This document shows, in pieces, positions 13,071 through 27,640 of a stretch of 64,000 nucleotides of DNA. The notes beneath the pieces are model-generated. The model worked only from the letters and a program-made list of their open reading frames with translations, made no database searches and had not been told where the DNA came from. The stretch comes from Sympetrum striolatum (taxonomy: Eukaryota; Arthropoda; Insecta; Odonata; Libellulidae). The DNA lies in NCBI GenBank assembly GCA_947579665.1, contig OX388349.1, positions 69,940,841-70,004,840 of the forward strand. Direction: 5' to 3'. How positions within the stretch are numbered: position 1 is the first letter of the stretch; each line of letters begins with the position of its first letter. The position numbers were made by a program, and so were the translations under genes.

Positions 13071-16000
13071 TCAGCCCGGAGGCCACTTTAAACCCCAATT
13101 TATCCTACTGTAGCTACTAAACGCCTTATACGGGACATTGCTCCTGCAACCATATCTTTATGAACGTAACATTTTTCATTTTTCTTTTGGTACAGATAGA
13201 GAAAAATGTATTAATCATCTATTCTCTCCAAAGTCTTGTTCATGGCTGTGATAGAATTGATGCTTAATAATTGTCGTATTAAAAAAAATGTTTTACCTAT
13301 AGAGTCACAGTGCTTCACTTACGTAAATATGTTCCGCTAATCACAGTGTGGCATCGTGAGGAAAGCAATGGCAAAGTACTCTATTCCCTATCCCTCCCAG
13401 TTAGCCCCATTCCCATCTACTAGCTCTTGGTAGCTCATAGCCCACCTCAGAGCTAAAGGGGGGGTGTGTTCATTAATTATAATATAGAGGGAGGATAAAT
13501 AGGACATCAAACACCGAAAAGCGATGGAGAATACGACAGTACTGTGGACATGAATTGGAAAATACGGATCTACGGATGCCTATTGCCGATAGGATTTCTT
13601 AATTAGAATATCATATTGACAAAGATAAATTTTTATCAATTGTTTACAGTAAATATTCGGCTCAATGAAAACTTTCCTAAGCCTTTAGCATTCGCATAAA
13701 AATATAAATTTAAGGATGTCATGAATGAAATCTTCAGAATAAATGTTCTTTAATTTAAAATATCGTAATGATTCTTGCTCATTGCTTAACCACTTTAAAA
13801 TAAAAAAACTTTCATCTTTTTAAAAGTAATACGCGAAGTGAAAAAAGACCTATATTCGCAATTTCAGGTGATATTTCTGGGAAAAGAAAAATATATTCGT
13901 GCATTACTAAATTCTTTAATAAAATCATAAAAGCTCCAAGAAATCCAGATGGGAAAAACTTTTTAAAATATGAGTCCCATCCAAATGATTCTCATATTGT
14001 ATTCATCTTTCTGCGTTTCCTAGATATCTTCATGATCATATGCGTAGAATACCATACTATATATCTACATAGTTTACGCAATATACCATCCACAAAGGAT
14101 TTGATAATAATAAACGAATTTGGAGATGAGATATTGATCTACGAAACAACAATCCGTTATTCGATAAAATTTCCATTGTACACTCATAGCCATTTTTTCA
14201 TTTCAAGAAAGAGCAATCCGTAGTGGACTCTCGTTCCGTTCGATTCATGTCGCACTATCGAATTAGGTTATCGCCTCCATTTCCTGCACTCTCATCCAAA
14301 TCTCTCCTACTGCATACATTTCACACAAGGTTGACCGGACTGAATCAAACATAGGTACAAATAACTCACCTTTGCATGCATCTGAGACAACTCGAACTAT
14401 GGGATGAATTACAGCCCTTAAACTCCGACAGCTAATTTATTATACGTGAACAAGTGCAGCTCTAACCTTTGAGAACTCAGAATGATAAGGAAAACGTGGA
14501 TACTGTCAATTGTTTGGAGCGTTAAATATATCGCTTACCACTGAAATTTTTCACTAGCACAGTTATTGGTATAGTTAGAAAACATTTTATATCTGAATAG
14601 CGAATTTTCATTCGATTCTTGTTCTTTCCAATGTTCGTATACAAAGCCAACTTAATCTATTCTTTGTCCGCAGAGAACAATCTATTCGCCAAACCAAGTG
14701 CCAAACTCTCTGAATATTTGAAAAATCAGGAAGTATTTAAAGATTCTCTTTGAAATCAAACCGTACATTATTCTCAAAAAGAGGATTGGAAGATATTATA
14801 TCGCATATAAAATATAGACTAAAGTAACTGATGAAGAAACTGAAAATTTCAAGCCTCTATAGGAGTGAAAATTGGGTATTTGATAATTCAGTATGTTATT
14901 TGTCATAATAAACATATGATTACATTATTATGAGTGCCTTCGAGAATTTTCTTTTTAAAACGGTAACTCAACACTTAAATTATGCTCACATTTTTTAACA
15001 TTCAACAATTACTTGTTGTTAGGTTACTCATCTTCTTACCCAAATACATAAATACTTAATTTTATATTTATACATTAGATATAACCTGATATCTACAACT
15101 AAGGTATGATATTGGTATCATTCATTCAATCCAAAATAAAAACTTGATTTACTTATTTTCCAACTCCTGTTTTCCAGTATTTGATATATTGCATTGCGTC
15201 TTCTTTTGCTGTGCTCGCTATGGACATTGACATAAAGACAAGGGCCAGCAGACAGTGAAGAATGTTCCAAGGCTCATTTTTTTGTCATTATTTTGTTCTC
15301 TGCACATATATACTTGAATTTTGGTATATTATGTAAAAATATATCGAATTTATCCATGAAATTTAAAATTATCGTGTAGATTTTGTGGAATTATTACAAT
15401 TGCTAGAAAAAACTCAAGTGATATTCCGAAACAAGTAAGATATTTATGCATAGATATCCAAGATATTATAAAATACGTACCATAAACTATATCCTTATGG
15501 GAGAAAGTGTGACGATCAAAACAAACAAAGCAGTTTTTACTATAACTGTGATCAGCTTTTGGTAAGAATGAGTTTTTCTTAGCGATTTTAGTCAATAAAT
15601 TAAATGTAATTGCCTGGAATTATCTCTCCAGTTGCCACCATCGAAACAGTATCTGAAGAATATGCTCATAATATAAAAAAGCAATTAATTTGGTTGAAAA
15701 ATTACGATTTTCAATCGTCGATCACAAACCCTGCAACCGAATCTTATACCGACATGTCCCCATCAGATAACCGCAAAATCCGAGTTACATAAAGATTCAT
15801 TGCTTCAGATAACTTTCTTATCCCGCTCCGAAACAACTCCAATTAGCAAAATTCTACTTATCACGTTAATCACGGATGGTAATCTTGAAAATTGGTCATG
15901 TCAAATCAGCGTTAATTACGAAACTCCACGAAAGCCACCGTCCCAAAATAAGGCATGACCTTTCTTCCACGGAAATTATCTTCTTGTAATCATACGTAAT

Positions 16001-16264
16001 TAGCGGTTAAAATCTTCATTTCCTAAAAGCTTGGCTCTGCGATTAATTGTGAGATAGAGCCAATTGGAATCCTTATCATATAGTTTTATTCGAGGAAACT
16101 ATCCCCAGCTTATTTTTTGAATTAGCTCCGAAATCTATCTCACCAAGCATGGAACGCCAAAATAATTAAATTGAAGGTAATGAAATAAAGGAATTCTCAA
16201 GTTTGTGTGGGCATTAAGTCTCATCGCTAATAAAAATGGATTCGTAGAAGATTGAGATGTATTT
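13071..16264. other. A+T-rich non-coding DNA
   Basis: Nothing recognisable. The open frames at 14032, 15350 and 15610 are short, A+T-rich and unlike known proteins. Confidence 0.55.
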
Positions 16265-16388
16265 CTATTACTGTCAACAGTGCTTCTACTGCGTGGACCC
16301 TTTTCAAACATGGGATTCCACTGGGAATTTAACCTGGATCCGCTTTCTACAAAGCCGAACGCGCTACCCACTAGGCTATCTGGAAGCC
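16265..16388 (-). mobile_element. tRNA-derived SINE, copy 1
   Basis: On the minus strand this reads GGCTTCCAGATAGCCTAGTG, then GGTAGCGCGTTCGGCTTTG, then AGCGGATCCAGGTTAAATTC. These match the A box, middle and B box of a tRNA-like promoter. It shares the order 'GGCTnCC..GGnAnCGCGTTCGGnTTnG..AAGCGG..CCnGGTT' with the copies at 21.6, 22.5, 54.3 and 60.1 kb. The B box is eroded. The 3' limit is uncertain. Confidence 0.55.
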
Positions 16389-18119
16389 AAGCGATTGAGA
16401 TATGATTGCATATAGAATAACATGGATAAAACTAACAGTTACTCGAGTTATTTGAGTTCAAAACACCTCAAGTTAGTTGAATGTCGTCGAATAAAAAAAT
16501 CCGTATATGTATACGTAAAACTCAATGGTAATGAAGGTTATAAGATGATAATTTTATGAGATCTTTCTGAAACCTAGAAATAAAGATGTATATCGATGTT
16601 TAACATCGTTGATTATCCTAGAGAAATCTAAGAAAATAACGACGTACTTCAACATTATATTTTCTCTCCAGAACAGCCTTGTTTAGAAAACCCTAGATTG
16701 ATAAAACTAATAGATAAATGGAAACGTTATCTCAAGGCTATAAAGAACATGAATAATGGAAGAATGAGCGAAAGCCAATCCTATAAATATTGAAATTCAG
16801 CTGGGAAATAGAGAATGTTTATCTCCTAAATTGCCAAACTTACGATTCATAGAATAGAATCTGAAGCCTTATATGAATACAATTCGGAAAGATAAAAACA
16901 TATCTCCGGACCAGAGCAGGAAATTGATTTTGTCCGCAGGAATTGATTACCTCCGCCGATAGGAGAGATCTTTTTTATTCAGCCTTGGGCGATTGATATA
17001 AGAACCAGCATCGACTGGGATATCGTCTCCCAAATCGAGCGGAGGCAACCACATCAATTATGCAGATGCGGCTTCTGTTTCACATTTATAAGATCGATAA
17101 ACCAATTCTCTCTACTTCAATCCTGCACTATTTCATTTTCTCTTTTCCAAATCCGGTTCTTCTCTTTGTAACACGTACTGTACACTGAAATCAAGTAAAT
17201 CCTGACCGACCTCCCAGTGCTCTCACACAACGATTTTTATCTCTTTGAAGAGCTTTTTTCCTCCTTAAATTTAAGTATATAATGTAAGTATTGGCATAAA
17301 TCATGAGAAAATAGAAACTTCTATGTCGATGCATATTTTAGTACCCACACTCGGAATGATTTGAAATCCAAAGCAGGATTTTGAAACAGCTGCTTGAATA
17401 GCTTCTATCACGATCGATACGATTTTTCAATAATCAATATCCTCCTAATATATAACTCATTAACATCACCATACAGCGAATAATGAAATATTAAATTTTA
17501 AAACTGAGACGGCAGTCATTACCTAATTTATGTGAAAGTCTACTTCGAAAGATTCACAAAGACATCACTGCTAGTTTAAAAATATGTCCTGGTATAAATA
17601 TAACTGATAAACACATTCATGATTGGGCTGTTATTAAAAACATGGTTATCATGGAAATGCTACAAGTAAGTAAATTATGCATGCTGCATTACTGCAAAGA
17701 TTTTTCAAAAATTAAAAAAATATACTCTCAAACGCAGGTTGGGAATCAACGAAAGAATGGATATTAGTTAAGCTTAAATTGCTTGTTTAACTTGGGGGAA
17801 GTAAATTTGCGGAAGATATAATCGGTATTATGCGACCCCCTTGCTACTTCGTCAGGTACGAAAATCAGTATAAATTAAGAGAAACAGATTCTAGGACAAA
17901 TTATTTTGAAAATTCATTCTTACGTATACGTAATAAAAACAGTCAATATAAACGACTGATGTTTACACCCATTGCCATTCGCCGAAAGACGGATTTCAGG
18001 TTATGAATGTAGATGTGGATATAGAAAATACATATTTTTACATGGAAAAACTCAATTTACGCACTTTGCACCTTTAAACATAGTGATGTGAAAATTTACC
18101 TATTTTTATTCATATAAAA
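16389..18119. other. A+T-rich non-coding DNA between SINE copy 1 and the 18.2 kb patch
   Basis: Holds the LINE 3' tail at 17966-18025. A moderately G+C-rich stretch at 16900-17080 was searched for the missing paired-domain exon without success. Confidence 0.55.
17966..18025 (+). mobile_element. 3' terminal fragment of the same kind of LINE
   Basis: CCATTCGCCGAAAGACGG, a diverged spacer, then TGTAGATGTGGATATAG matches the terminal untranslated part and hexamer-like tail of the LINE end at 33.1 kb (CACTCGCCGAAAGGTGG ... TAGACATAGACAT). No coding part is preserved in front of it, so this is a very short, old 5'-truncated insertion. Confidence 0.5.
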
Positions 18120-18780
18120 TAGTTCATGTTAAAATGCACGAGTGGAAAAAGCATAAAGACGTCTTCGTTTTGCATCTGTCCGTTAAGCGCGAGCAAGCTC
18201 GTTGGAAAATGAAGTCTTGCGACGCGGTTCGAGGAATCAGAAAGTCAGGGAATGCGTCCCGACAAAAATAAAGAAATGTCATCAAGGAAAGCACCGCATA
18301 CTTAAGTACGTGCCTCATGCCTCTTACGCAAACCTCACGCGAATTTATTATAAATTACCGCTCGACTCTCGTTTTTTCCAGATGCTGCCGAGATTGGAGC
18401 TGGGATTTCCTCGTGGGCTGCGTGCGACGTCGGACCATGCGTGAGCAGCAGTATGCGTGTTAGGCAGGTGTAAATTCAACTTCCTCGACCGCCTCGAGGC
18501 CAGAGGCAGATAAGGAAGGGCGCCTTTAAAATCGTGATTGAGAGCGGCCGGCGAGCAGAGGTTCGTTGGGCTTTGAGAAACGGCAGAGTCAAATCGGGAA
18601 CGAGGAATAATCAAGTTTACGATGAGAGCTGATTTAAGGGATTTTTGGGTGGGCGTGGCTAGAGAGGGTGCTTTTGGAGGCGTAGTACTAGATGAGCGCT
18701 AATTCGAAGTTGATGGGTTTGCAGTCGTTAAAGTGGCCTGTTGATTTAGTTCGATAGAGACGCCTCTCTCACTCCCCTTG
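18120..18780. other. G+C-richer patch
   Basis: CpG-containing DNA. Open frames on both strands (18202-18444 plus, 18348-18614 minus) overlap and have no recognisable domain. Confidence 0.4.
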
Positions 18781-21586
18781 CTTCAATATGTTTCAAATAT
18801 TGCCTTTTAGGATGAATTTGAGACAAGGATATCCTATCTGCAATCCTTAAAGAAATCAATTGCGGCCCAATAGCCTTCCAAAAATTTCATAATATATTGC
18901 ATGACAAAGCCTGATAATTGAAAATGAATCAGGCGAATTTAGTTAAAGTAATATACAATCAAATTTACAAGTGACAAAAATAAAGATTAATTAAAATTAA
19001 AATTAAAGAAGAATATTTTGATTATTTTTCATTATTTTTGGCTTCCACGAATATATTGAAATACACTCTTTGCTATCAATTAACGTTATGGGAGCGAAGG
19101 GGTCTACTCTGGGTATAAAGTGGGATAATACTAATACAAGTTAACCTCTAAGGTAGCACGGCTCCTCAGAAATTCAAATTTAATAACCAAAGAAATGTTT
19201 AAATTAAGACTGACATAATGAAACAGGCTGTTATGATGAGACGCTGGAAAAATGTTCAAAATAATGCACATGATAAGCAAATCAAATAAAAGTTTGTCAT
19301 CTCCTTTCAAGACTAAATTCTAAGTAGTTAATACACACCAGGAATACGAATCAATTAGAACTAAAAGAAAGCTCATGAAAAGAAGAGGTTATAGGTAATA
19401 TTGATTGATATGTAGAGCAAAAATAGGAAATACTAGCACGGGCTTTGCAGATTAGCACCCTTAAGTATCCCTGCAGAAATGTAAGGTTGTAAAGTTCTCA
19501 TTAAGGATAATGACTTTTAAAAAATCAGCATTTCCTGTCTTTATATATTACTATTTGACGAGTTGATAATAATAATATAAGGTTTCTTTTAATATTTCTT
19601 CTTGAGATACTTTTAACGATTACCAAGTTGAATACTTGGAATGGTTGAATCTTATAAGAATTGTAATGACCCACAATTTCATCTTCTGACAGCATATTCT
19701 ACCAGAGAATTGTTAATGTTAAACCCATTATTTTGAGTAAATACGAAGTCAGTGTAATTAAAAATTGAATCAAACGATCATACAGTTTCTTATTGTTGCA
19801 ACGTAAGTAGTAAATTTAGTATTATCTTAAAATAGACTAAAAGAGGAAATTTATTTTATACTTTTTGATGTATTATTAACATAGTATTCTTAATACGCAG
19901 TAGAAACGAGTTAAGGATGCAATGCTTATCGTATCCTGCTTGGCAGGATCAAACATAACATTAAAACGTAATTTGTTACGAAGGCCATAAATTATGATGA
20001 CGCAAGAGATGAAACAAATTGCCTCACTGGCAGTGTACGCGAAAGATCAAATCTCGCCTATACATGAAAAATGAAACAGGTGCGAGGAAAGAGAAGCCTC
20101 TTTTTTATTAGAGATAGCAATCGAAGGTGTGGAAAAAATGACTATTTATTTAGGTGAAAATAGTCACCTGACAGAAAATAGTTCTTCTCCAAGCTTTCTC
20201 GATCTTCTCTGTCTCGGAGATCAGCTGAAGGTCTGCCCTCGTGTTCAAAGAAAGCTTGAAGAAGACTCATGTGCTCACGAAAGCCTTTGGAGAGGAGACA
20301 ATGGCAATCATTAAAACATATCTAGGAAAACAGAGTCAAAAAATGCACCTCTAATTACAAACACGCAAGATGAAAATCTATTTAGGTGGAAGAATGCATT
20401 ACTCAGACATGCAGTATGAGTCATATTTTCCACATATGCCCTTTGTTCGGGTCAAACTTATGAGAGAGATATAACTGACTAACCGTAGTCGCGGTGAAGC
20501 TCACAAAACTCATACAGAGTCTAATACTAGAAAAGGTGATGTTATTCTGTTTATTCATACCAGTGAAGATCAAATTCCTGCGTTCGAAGGAACTACCTAA
20601 TGTTATCAATTTCTTAAAATTCGTCCAAGAGGTTTTTAAATTGCTAATGAATCACTAAGAACATATTTCCTGATTAAAAAATGATACTTAAGTCAGAGAT
20701 ACAATGGAATAAGTAAATATTTATTTGCACTAATTTTCGTTGAAAAATGTTGTTAATAAAATAAGAATTTCACTAATAAAAGTATAAAATTATTAAATGG
20801 AAGATATCTTCTATACTTATCTTTAACAGTTTTATAAAAGAAATGAGATCGTCTCGGAGTTAAATTGATAGTATTCCATCTTTGAAACCAAGGAAGTTGA
20901 AGCAGCAAAATATTTTTTTATTTGCATATCCAGTTAATACTGCTTAACAGAATGTTATTTAGTTAAACTTCTTTGGTTTTAGATATGTAAAAGTTAAAAA
21001 CTGATTTCTAAAATACCTAAATCATGTCAATTTAAGATCTTCATCATGGAAAAGATGTAAGTAATATCCAACATTTCATCACTGCATTGCTAATTTTTAC
21101 ATGCTTCGTCAGTTTTCTTCTGACGCAAAAATATCAGAAATAAAAGTAAATGATGATTGTAATCTACTCTCTCAGTCCTCGTGGAACCAATCAATATCGC
21201 TCATACAAAAAATAATCGAATAGAATGGTAAAACCAAAACACTCGGTGAAATTCTTTTCAAAGTATTTGGTAAACGAAGGGTTTGATCGTCTCATTATTA
21301 GCAATAATACGAGTAGTAGTCGTAGTACCTATATTAAAAATTCAATAAAAACCTATCAGTATAGTTCATTAAATATCTCTTTCGTTATGACATGGTGTAT
21401 TATAATGTCTTTCAAAAGCACTGATAAAGGTATAAAAGTTGCTTGAAAATCCAGTAAAAATCGATTGTTCAAATGATATATCTGATCTTTCCATTGAAAA
21501 TAGCACTTAAATAGCCAATGTCAGTGTTTTCTTTATCTTAGCCTGGAAGGTGTCTCATTCTGCCCTAGCTTTATTAATTCACTCTT

Positions 21587-21720
21587 GGGGCTCCCGGATT
21601 ATCGAGTGGGCAACGCGTTCGGATTCAGTGAAAGCGGTCCCGGGTTCGACTTCCGGTGGGTGCTCATGTGTGCCAAAGGACCTAACCTGTCAAAGCACTT
21701 TTATGAAACATGCACACACT
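21587..21720 (+). mobile_element. tRNA-derived SINE, copy 2
   Basis: The head reads GGGGCTCCCGGATTATCGAG, then GGGCAACGCGTTCGGATTCA, then a B box GGTTCGACTTCC followed by GGTGGGTGCTCATG. A tail similar to copy 3 follows (GACCTAACCTGTCAAAGCAC, TTTTATGAAA). The 3' limit is approximate. Confidence 0.7.
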
Positions 21721-22489
21721 TTCTTTTCAATATTCTTAGCCACAAACACACATTTAAAACTCTAAAGAAATTTTATTTTTAAGGGTTTTTCACACCCCCA
21801 TAGAAAATATATGCTGAAAAAGAATTTCGTCAGTCTTTTACTGATATACTTAACAGGGTCCTTCTTCAACAATTTGAAATTCAAACTAAAACAATAATGA
21901 GATAATCACGAACCATTTGATTAATCAAGAACGAAACCCCAAGGCCTTGAAGACCGTTTAGAATCAAAAGAATCCCCCTCATCCATCCTTTTTCTTAAAT
22001 ATTCACCCTAGGCTCTCTAAATCTTCTAACTCGCTAGGTATAATTTTCACGTTTGATTTAGTCTTAAAAAAGAGTAAAAATAAATTTCCAGGAAATCATT
22101 ACCCTGATTGCTTACGATGGAAACTTAGTACATTATTTCATACTATCACTACAAATATAATCTACGTAGAGAGATCTCACTAGAAATCTGAGAAGAATTA
22201 TACAAAAGCTTTTGAAGATTGGCACATACGAAAGTCTCTTTAATATTTATCTCTGATTAAAGAAGTAGATTACACTTTCCTGAAATTGATGATTTTATAA
22301 TAACAAACAAATTTGGTAAGTTTGAGAAGGCCTGTATTTAATGTGATAATATTTCTTGCTAACAATGCAACATTATTTATTACACAAAAGTTTTGAGAAC
22401 AAATAATATGAAGTGTTTTTTATAAAATCATCGACTATGATTAAACATTCGGCAAATAATTATTAAAATTCCTCCTGAAAAGCATTGCA

Positions 22490-22620
22490 GGGCTCCCGGA
22501 TTACTCATGTGAACAACGCGTTTGCCTTTGGTGAAAGCAGTCCCGGGTTCGATTCCCGGTGGGAACCAATACGCGAAATGACCTAAGCTGACAAAACACT
22601 TTTAATAATACTAAAAAATA
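22490..22620 (+). mobile_element. tRNA-derived SINE, copy 3
   Basis: The head is GGCTCCCGGATTACTCATGT, with an intact B box CCCGGGTTCGATTCCCGGTG and the tail TACGCGAAATGACCTAAGCT then GACAAAACACTTTTAATAAT. It is the best-preserved copy and lies about 0.9 kb from copy 2 in the same orientation. The cloverleaf is incomplete, so it is not a tRNA gene. Confidence 0.75.
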
Positions 22621-22690
22621 AAGAACTGCATCCTTCCGCTTAAGTTTCCATGAATCCATTTAAAAGACTCCAGCAAAACTTCCAGCGAGA

Positions 22691-23240
22691 TATCGGAAGA
22701 ATCAACAAATCCCGAGCCTTTTACTGCACTTGGATGTGAATCTTAGTGAGCAGAGGAGTATTTGCGGGTTAAGGGACTCGAGCGGGAAAATCGACCAGAG
22801 AAGTGAGGTTTTGGATAAGAAAGCAAAAGGAGTGCACCTCAAGGCGACTGGGAACAGGAGTTTGCGTGCAGGAGTGGGCTCGTTGGCTGCCCATGCCATA
22901 AGCTTTGCTGTTTTCCGTCTCGCGTGGAATTAGCAAGGAATGAACGGGGATAAGGCGATTGGACGAACGAAAAGGGATGCCTTCTCTGAAACACGCCAAG
23001 TACGACCGTTGAAGTACTCACAGAACCCTATTTTTACACAATAATGCCCCTCGATAAAAAGGGCAGTTAACGTAGGAAATTACGTAAATGAACCACGCCG
23101 AAGAGTTATTGTTCCTCGCTGAGGAGATAACAGCAGTGAGGAGCACTCCCAGCCAGTGCCCTATATATTTATAAAGGTGAAATATACTATAGTCCTCGAA
23201 CTCTAAGATAGCGGTCGGTATTTATTCTCGTGGCGGAGGA
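22691..23240. other. G+C-richer patch
   Basis: Balanced-composition DNA with short overlapping open frames on both strands, none recognised. It includes a purine-rich segment (GGAGTGGGCTCG). Confidence 0.4.
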
Positions 23241-26200
23241 GAATTAAGGTTGTTGGCGAAAGAGAATACGAAATTAGAGCGATGCAGAAGAATTAATGAG
23301 TCTAGAACGCGAAGGGATTTTACGACAGGGTTTCTTTGACGCTCTTGCTTTAAGATGGATTGCGTGAATGACTGAGATCGTTCGCCGTAAAATTGCAATG
23401 GGGAAATGAAGGAAAGAGTTTTCATTGATTGACAACATGTGGAAAGGGAAATAAAAAGTTTAGTTAAATTCCATCTTAAGTTAAGTAAAAAAGTACATAG
23501 AAAAAATACGAAAGGAAAATTGACGCTTATATCACAGAAGAATGACAAAAATTGGAGGCTTTTGTCATATTTAATTAATTTCTTTTAAAAAGATGATCTC
23601 TGCGTAAGTATTCATAGCTTCAACTAATTTTAAACAGTTAACTCACGAGGTAATAACGAATTTCAGCATTTCTATGGTGAAATTCCCATTGGTAATACCA
23701 TTACATGTAGAATGATACCTTAGACCAAAGGTGGAGAATCTGCTGTCTTAAGAAAACAGACAGCCTTTCTATAGCTCACTAGATTATATTCACTATTGAA
23801 ATCACCTAAGATACCGGCAATACTGTTTCCCTTTCTCGTTAAGGACCTCAAGGAAAAATTAAAACCATACTTTTTCATTCAATAGGCGAATACAACGATG
23901 AAAAATTCGTTTCCTCCCGTTTGACTTTTTAAACGTAAAAAACGCACCGTTCGAGTGCTGCACGATGGTTTTACATGCGGCTTGCTCTCACATGTTACCT
24001 TTTGATGTAGAAAGTTTCTCAATCTGATTTCGGGGAAGGTAATTAATGAATTCTTTGAAATTAGAAAATGTTTTTTAAAGCTATTGACACAAGGTCGGGA
24101 AATCTCAGAGTAAAGCAATCAAATTCACCAGAAGAATAATTTATAGACCAAAGTGGACGTTCAAGTCGACCTTATGTCAATTGCCAAAATACATTCTCAA
24201 CAAAAGAAGTTTCCCTAATTTTTGAGTCCTGGAATTTTTAGGATCACAATTTATCAATATTTTGGAAATTCTTTTGGTAACTATGTCATCTTTGCGTTAT
24301 TTCTCCTTAAGGGATAAGGGTTTTAGTATTGCTCTAATATCGTGACAGCATACTTTTCTTACTCTTCCAACTAACATTCAAAAAGAAAATTCATTGGGTT
24401 GTTGGTCTACTGGATAAGAGCGATAGAAGTTATTCTAACGAACAGAAGTAAAAATCGCAGATTAGGTACTTGTTAAAAAATATATGAGAGGATTTAGAAT
24501 GATTCATTGCTATCAGTAATGTTCAGAAATGAATGATTTTATTTTAAAGGAATCGTATTAGGACATTGCGCGACCATTCACAGCAATAAATCATATTCCT
24601 GATCTTTGCCGCCGTGCGAACAAAGTTCAAAGGTGGAAATTAGCATCAGAATACATGAAAATGCGCGTCACCTGCGGTCTAAACTGCACAGAACTGTTAT
24701 CTCCATCTTTCCTTTTATTTCTCCATTTTGGAATTTCGGGAGTGGACCGTAATCTCCTCTTTCCAAGTGTCGCCATAATCACAGCGACCCCTTTCTCGAC
24801 CGCTTCCGATGTCCTTTATCTATCGCGTGTCCCCCGCGAATCAAATGCCGGACAGATTTAAGCCGCAACGCCTCCTATTAAAAAATCTGCAGTGCCTCTC
24901 TCGAGATTTCCATGCTTCCCTCTTCTTACCCGTAATTTCTACTGTTCCCTTTATTATTTAGCATTTTCATTCCGATATTTTGTCGCACTATATACCTGCG
25001 AAAGTATATAAATACGTACTTATGCCTACGAAATAGATATAGTTTATATGGAAGCACAGAAACATCGATATCCTAAAAATTTTTATTCAACTCCGCACAT
25101 GTAATGGCATTCATCCGATATGGTGAAAATTTAAACACAATCACGACGTAAAAGTTTATGATAAGCCTCTTCTAGTGTTGACCTCACATATTGAAAACTA
25201 ATACCCAAAAAAAGAAACGATATTAAGCAATGAACTAATTATTTTATAATCGTTCAAAAGGGAATAGAGTCGTTTATGATTTTGTTTGTATAGCTATTTG
25301 GTTGGCTTATGGGAACTGGAGTGGTAACGAATGTTTCATGCGTCCTAATCGTCTATACATAATATACATTTATTTTTAAACAAATACATGCATATTCCAC
25401 ATTCCGAGACATTACTTATCAGATCAATCTCTGATATTACACTACAGTAATTTTTAGAGCTGGTATAAATTATGCTCTAAGTTGTTATACATAAAATATA
25501 ATTATAAATTAATGTGAATTCAAGGATTTTCTCCAATTTGCCAGTGTTGCTTGGACTAAATTATAATAATCCAAATAATTTTCATCAATTTCATGATTAA
25601 TGTCTTTTCTTGTGAATTTTCTTGTTCGATTTTCTTATTAGTTGATCGATTTCAGAATGAAGTGGCAAATACAAATGAATAATTAATTGGTTTCCCTTTT
25701 GGTTTCTATCTGGTTATTCTCTGAATCTTTACAGAAACAGAATGAGCGTGAACAAGAAATCTGTTTGCCATAAACGAGCGATTTTTCATTCATTTGCAAT
25801 TTAAATATTTTTACAACTGGAATATTTTTTACAACTTAATTTCTCTAAAACCCAAAATATATTTGTACTTTAAACTGGAATGTATTGAAATTGCCGATTT
25901 CGAATAGGAATGAATATTATGATTTGACAGCTACTAAACCATTTTTTCACCTATCGCGAATTATTTACGCTCAGATTTAATAGCCTCTTTTCCGTTAGAT
26001 ACCGATGATATATGATAAAAATGATATTTTTAACAATTTTTCAATGCAAAAAATGTATTCATCAATTTATGAATGCATGAATTTATTCATTATGAAAGTT
26101 ATGCTGAGTAGTCTTTCATATTGTTAATGAAAATGCACCCCTTTTGATGATTTAATAATAAAAAAATAATTTTTATTTTTGTTACGTAAAATTTAGATTG

Positions 26201-27640
26201 ATTCTGTTGAAGAAAAACCGTACTTCTTTACGCTTTAACTCGATTATTGATCCTTTCAATGTTCCTTCATTTTTCGATCTATTTTGTCCCACTCAAGCGC
26301 TCTTTCCTTATCCATGGATTATACACACAAAAATTTGTAATCCACGTAATTACTCACGAATGCATGAGACACTGTCGACTAAATACTAATGAAGTGCTCT
26401 CTGCATGAACGCCAGAGGAAGGAAAACGTAACTTCGAAAATTTCGAAGATTGATTACCTTCGTACACGGAACATAAACTGCTGGCAGTTCAAATGCAAAT
26501 AACGCAGACGTTTAAGAAAGATAAAATTTAATTGCCAACATACTCTTTGCGTTTGAGTATCACTGACCCTAAAATTGTGCTGAAAGACTTTGAAAGAACT
26601 GCTTTTAAATCGAGATACATGCACGATGATTATACAGAAAAACACATAAATAAATATGAGCAAATAAGCAAATACGCGGGATAAATCGTTTTTAAAAGCA
26701 GTTCAAAATCATGAATTATCCATGCAGCTGCGTAGTAAATATTCAAAGTATTGATTTAACATTTTACTGTTTTATTGTTTGTAAATACTATTCTAGCACT
26801 GTGAGATAATTTCAAACCAAATATTACTTTGATACGTAACAAATTAGTACGATATTACAAATTGATCAATTGTAGTCGCTTAACGGAGCAGAATAAAACT
26901 AAATTTCTTGGAGAGATGAAAGTAATCATTGAATATTAACTAAATTGTATCAAGTTAAGTTTATTTATTAAATATAAATATAAAGATTTAAAATTTTAAT
27001 ACGTAATGAAAAGCAGCTTTTATTCTGAAAATAAGAATCTTCAGATAACCGGATAGCAAAATTTAAAATATATGTAATTTCTCTATTCCCTGAAAACATA
27101 ACTGCGGAGATGATTATCACGATAACATAGTATTTCTGTTCTAAGTATATCATGTAATTTATCATGTATCCTAAAGCTAATTTATCACTATCTCATGATT
27201 TTTGCAATCTTCTAACTATATAAGTCAGCAATAAATGTCCCGATACTTAACGATTATTGTGACGCAAATTGGAACTACTAATGAAGGAATTTTAAATGGA
27301 ATTAGGTGACAAATAATAAGAACACGAAATAAATTTTAATAGAGATTGTACTATTTAAAAAAATACTATGATTGCTCTAAATAAAATCGAAGATCAAGCA
27401 AGAGTATCCCTAATTAATAATCGTAACGAGACCCTCAGATCATGCTACCACGAGACCGGAAGAGGTCATTCATACAATTATTAATATTTATGGGTATTAT
27501 ATGTATATTTCACTTATCCTCTGCAAACCGTTCCATAAAATTAAACATTAAAATGCCGAAATATATGAATTTCCGAAAATATCCACGCGATAACCTCAAC
27601 CCAGAACCTTAAACACAGAGAAACTTAAATTAAACGCTTT
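23241..27640. other. A+T-rich non-coding DNA
   Basis: A small G+C-richer stretch lies at 24600-24960 (GGTGGAAATTAGC to CTCTCGAGATTTCC). Otherwise nothing recognisable, including the very A+T-rich 25400-27300. Confidence 0.55.

Larger units (their letters stand above)
18781..22690. other. A+T-rich DNA with two SINE copies
   Basis: Apart from the SINEs at 21.6 and 22.5 kb, nothing recognisable. A few short direct and inverted repeats of the A+T-rich kind. Confidence 0.55.

Noticed and set aside
16940..17060. Possible RED-domain exon (minus strand reads I-G-G-G)
   Set aside because: Surrounding residues do not fit R-P-P-G-L-I-G-G-S-K-P-K and no acceptor follows the right phase.
22490..22565. 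True tRNA gene
   Set aside because: A and B boxes are present, but the arms do not pair into a cloverleaf and the same sequence recurs as a dispersed repeat with a common non-tRNA tail.
24395..24460. tRNA-like fragment GGTCTACTGGATAAGAGCG
   Set aside because: A-box-like only, with no B box downstream and no second copy.
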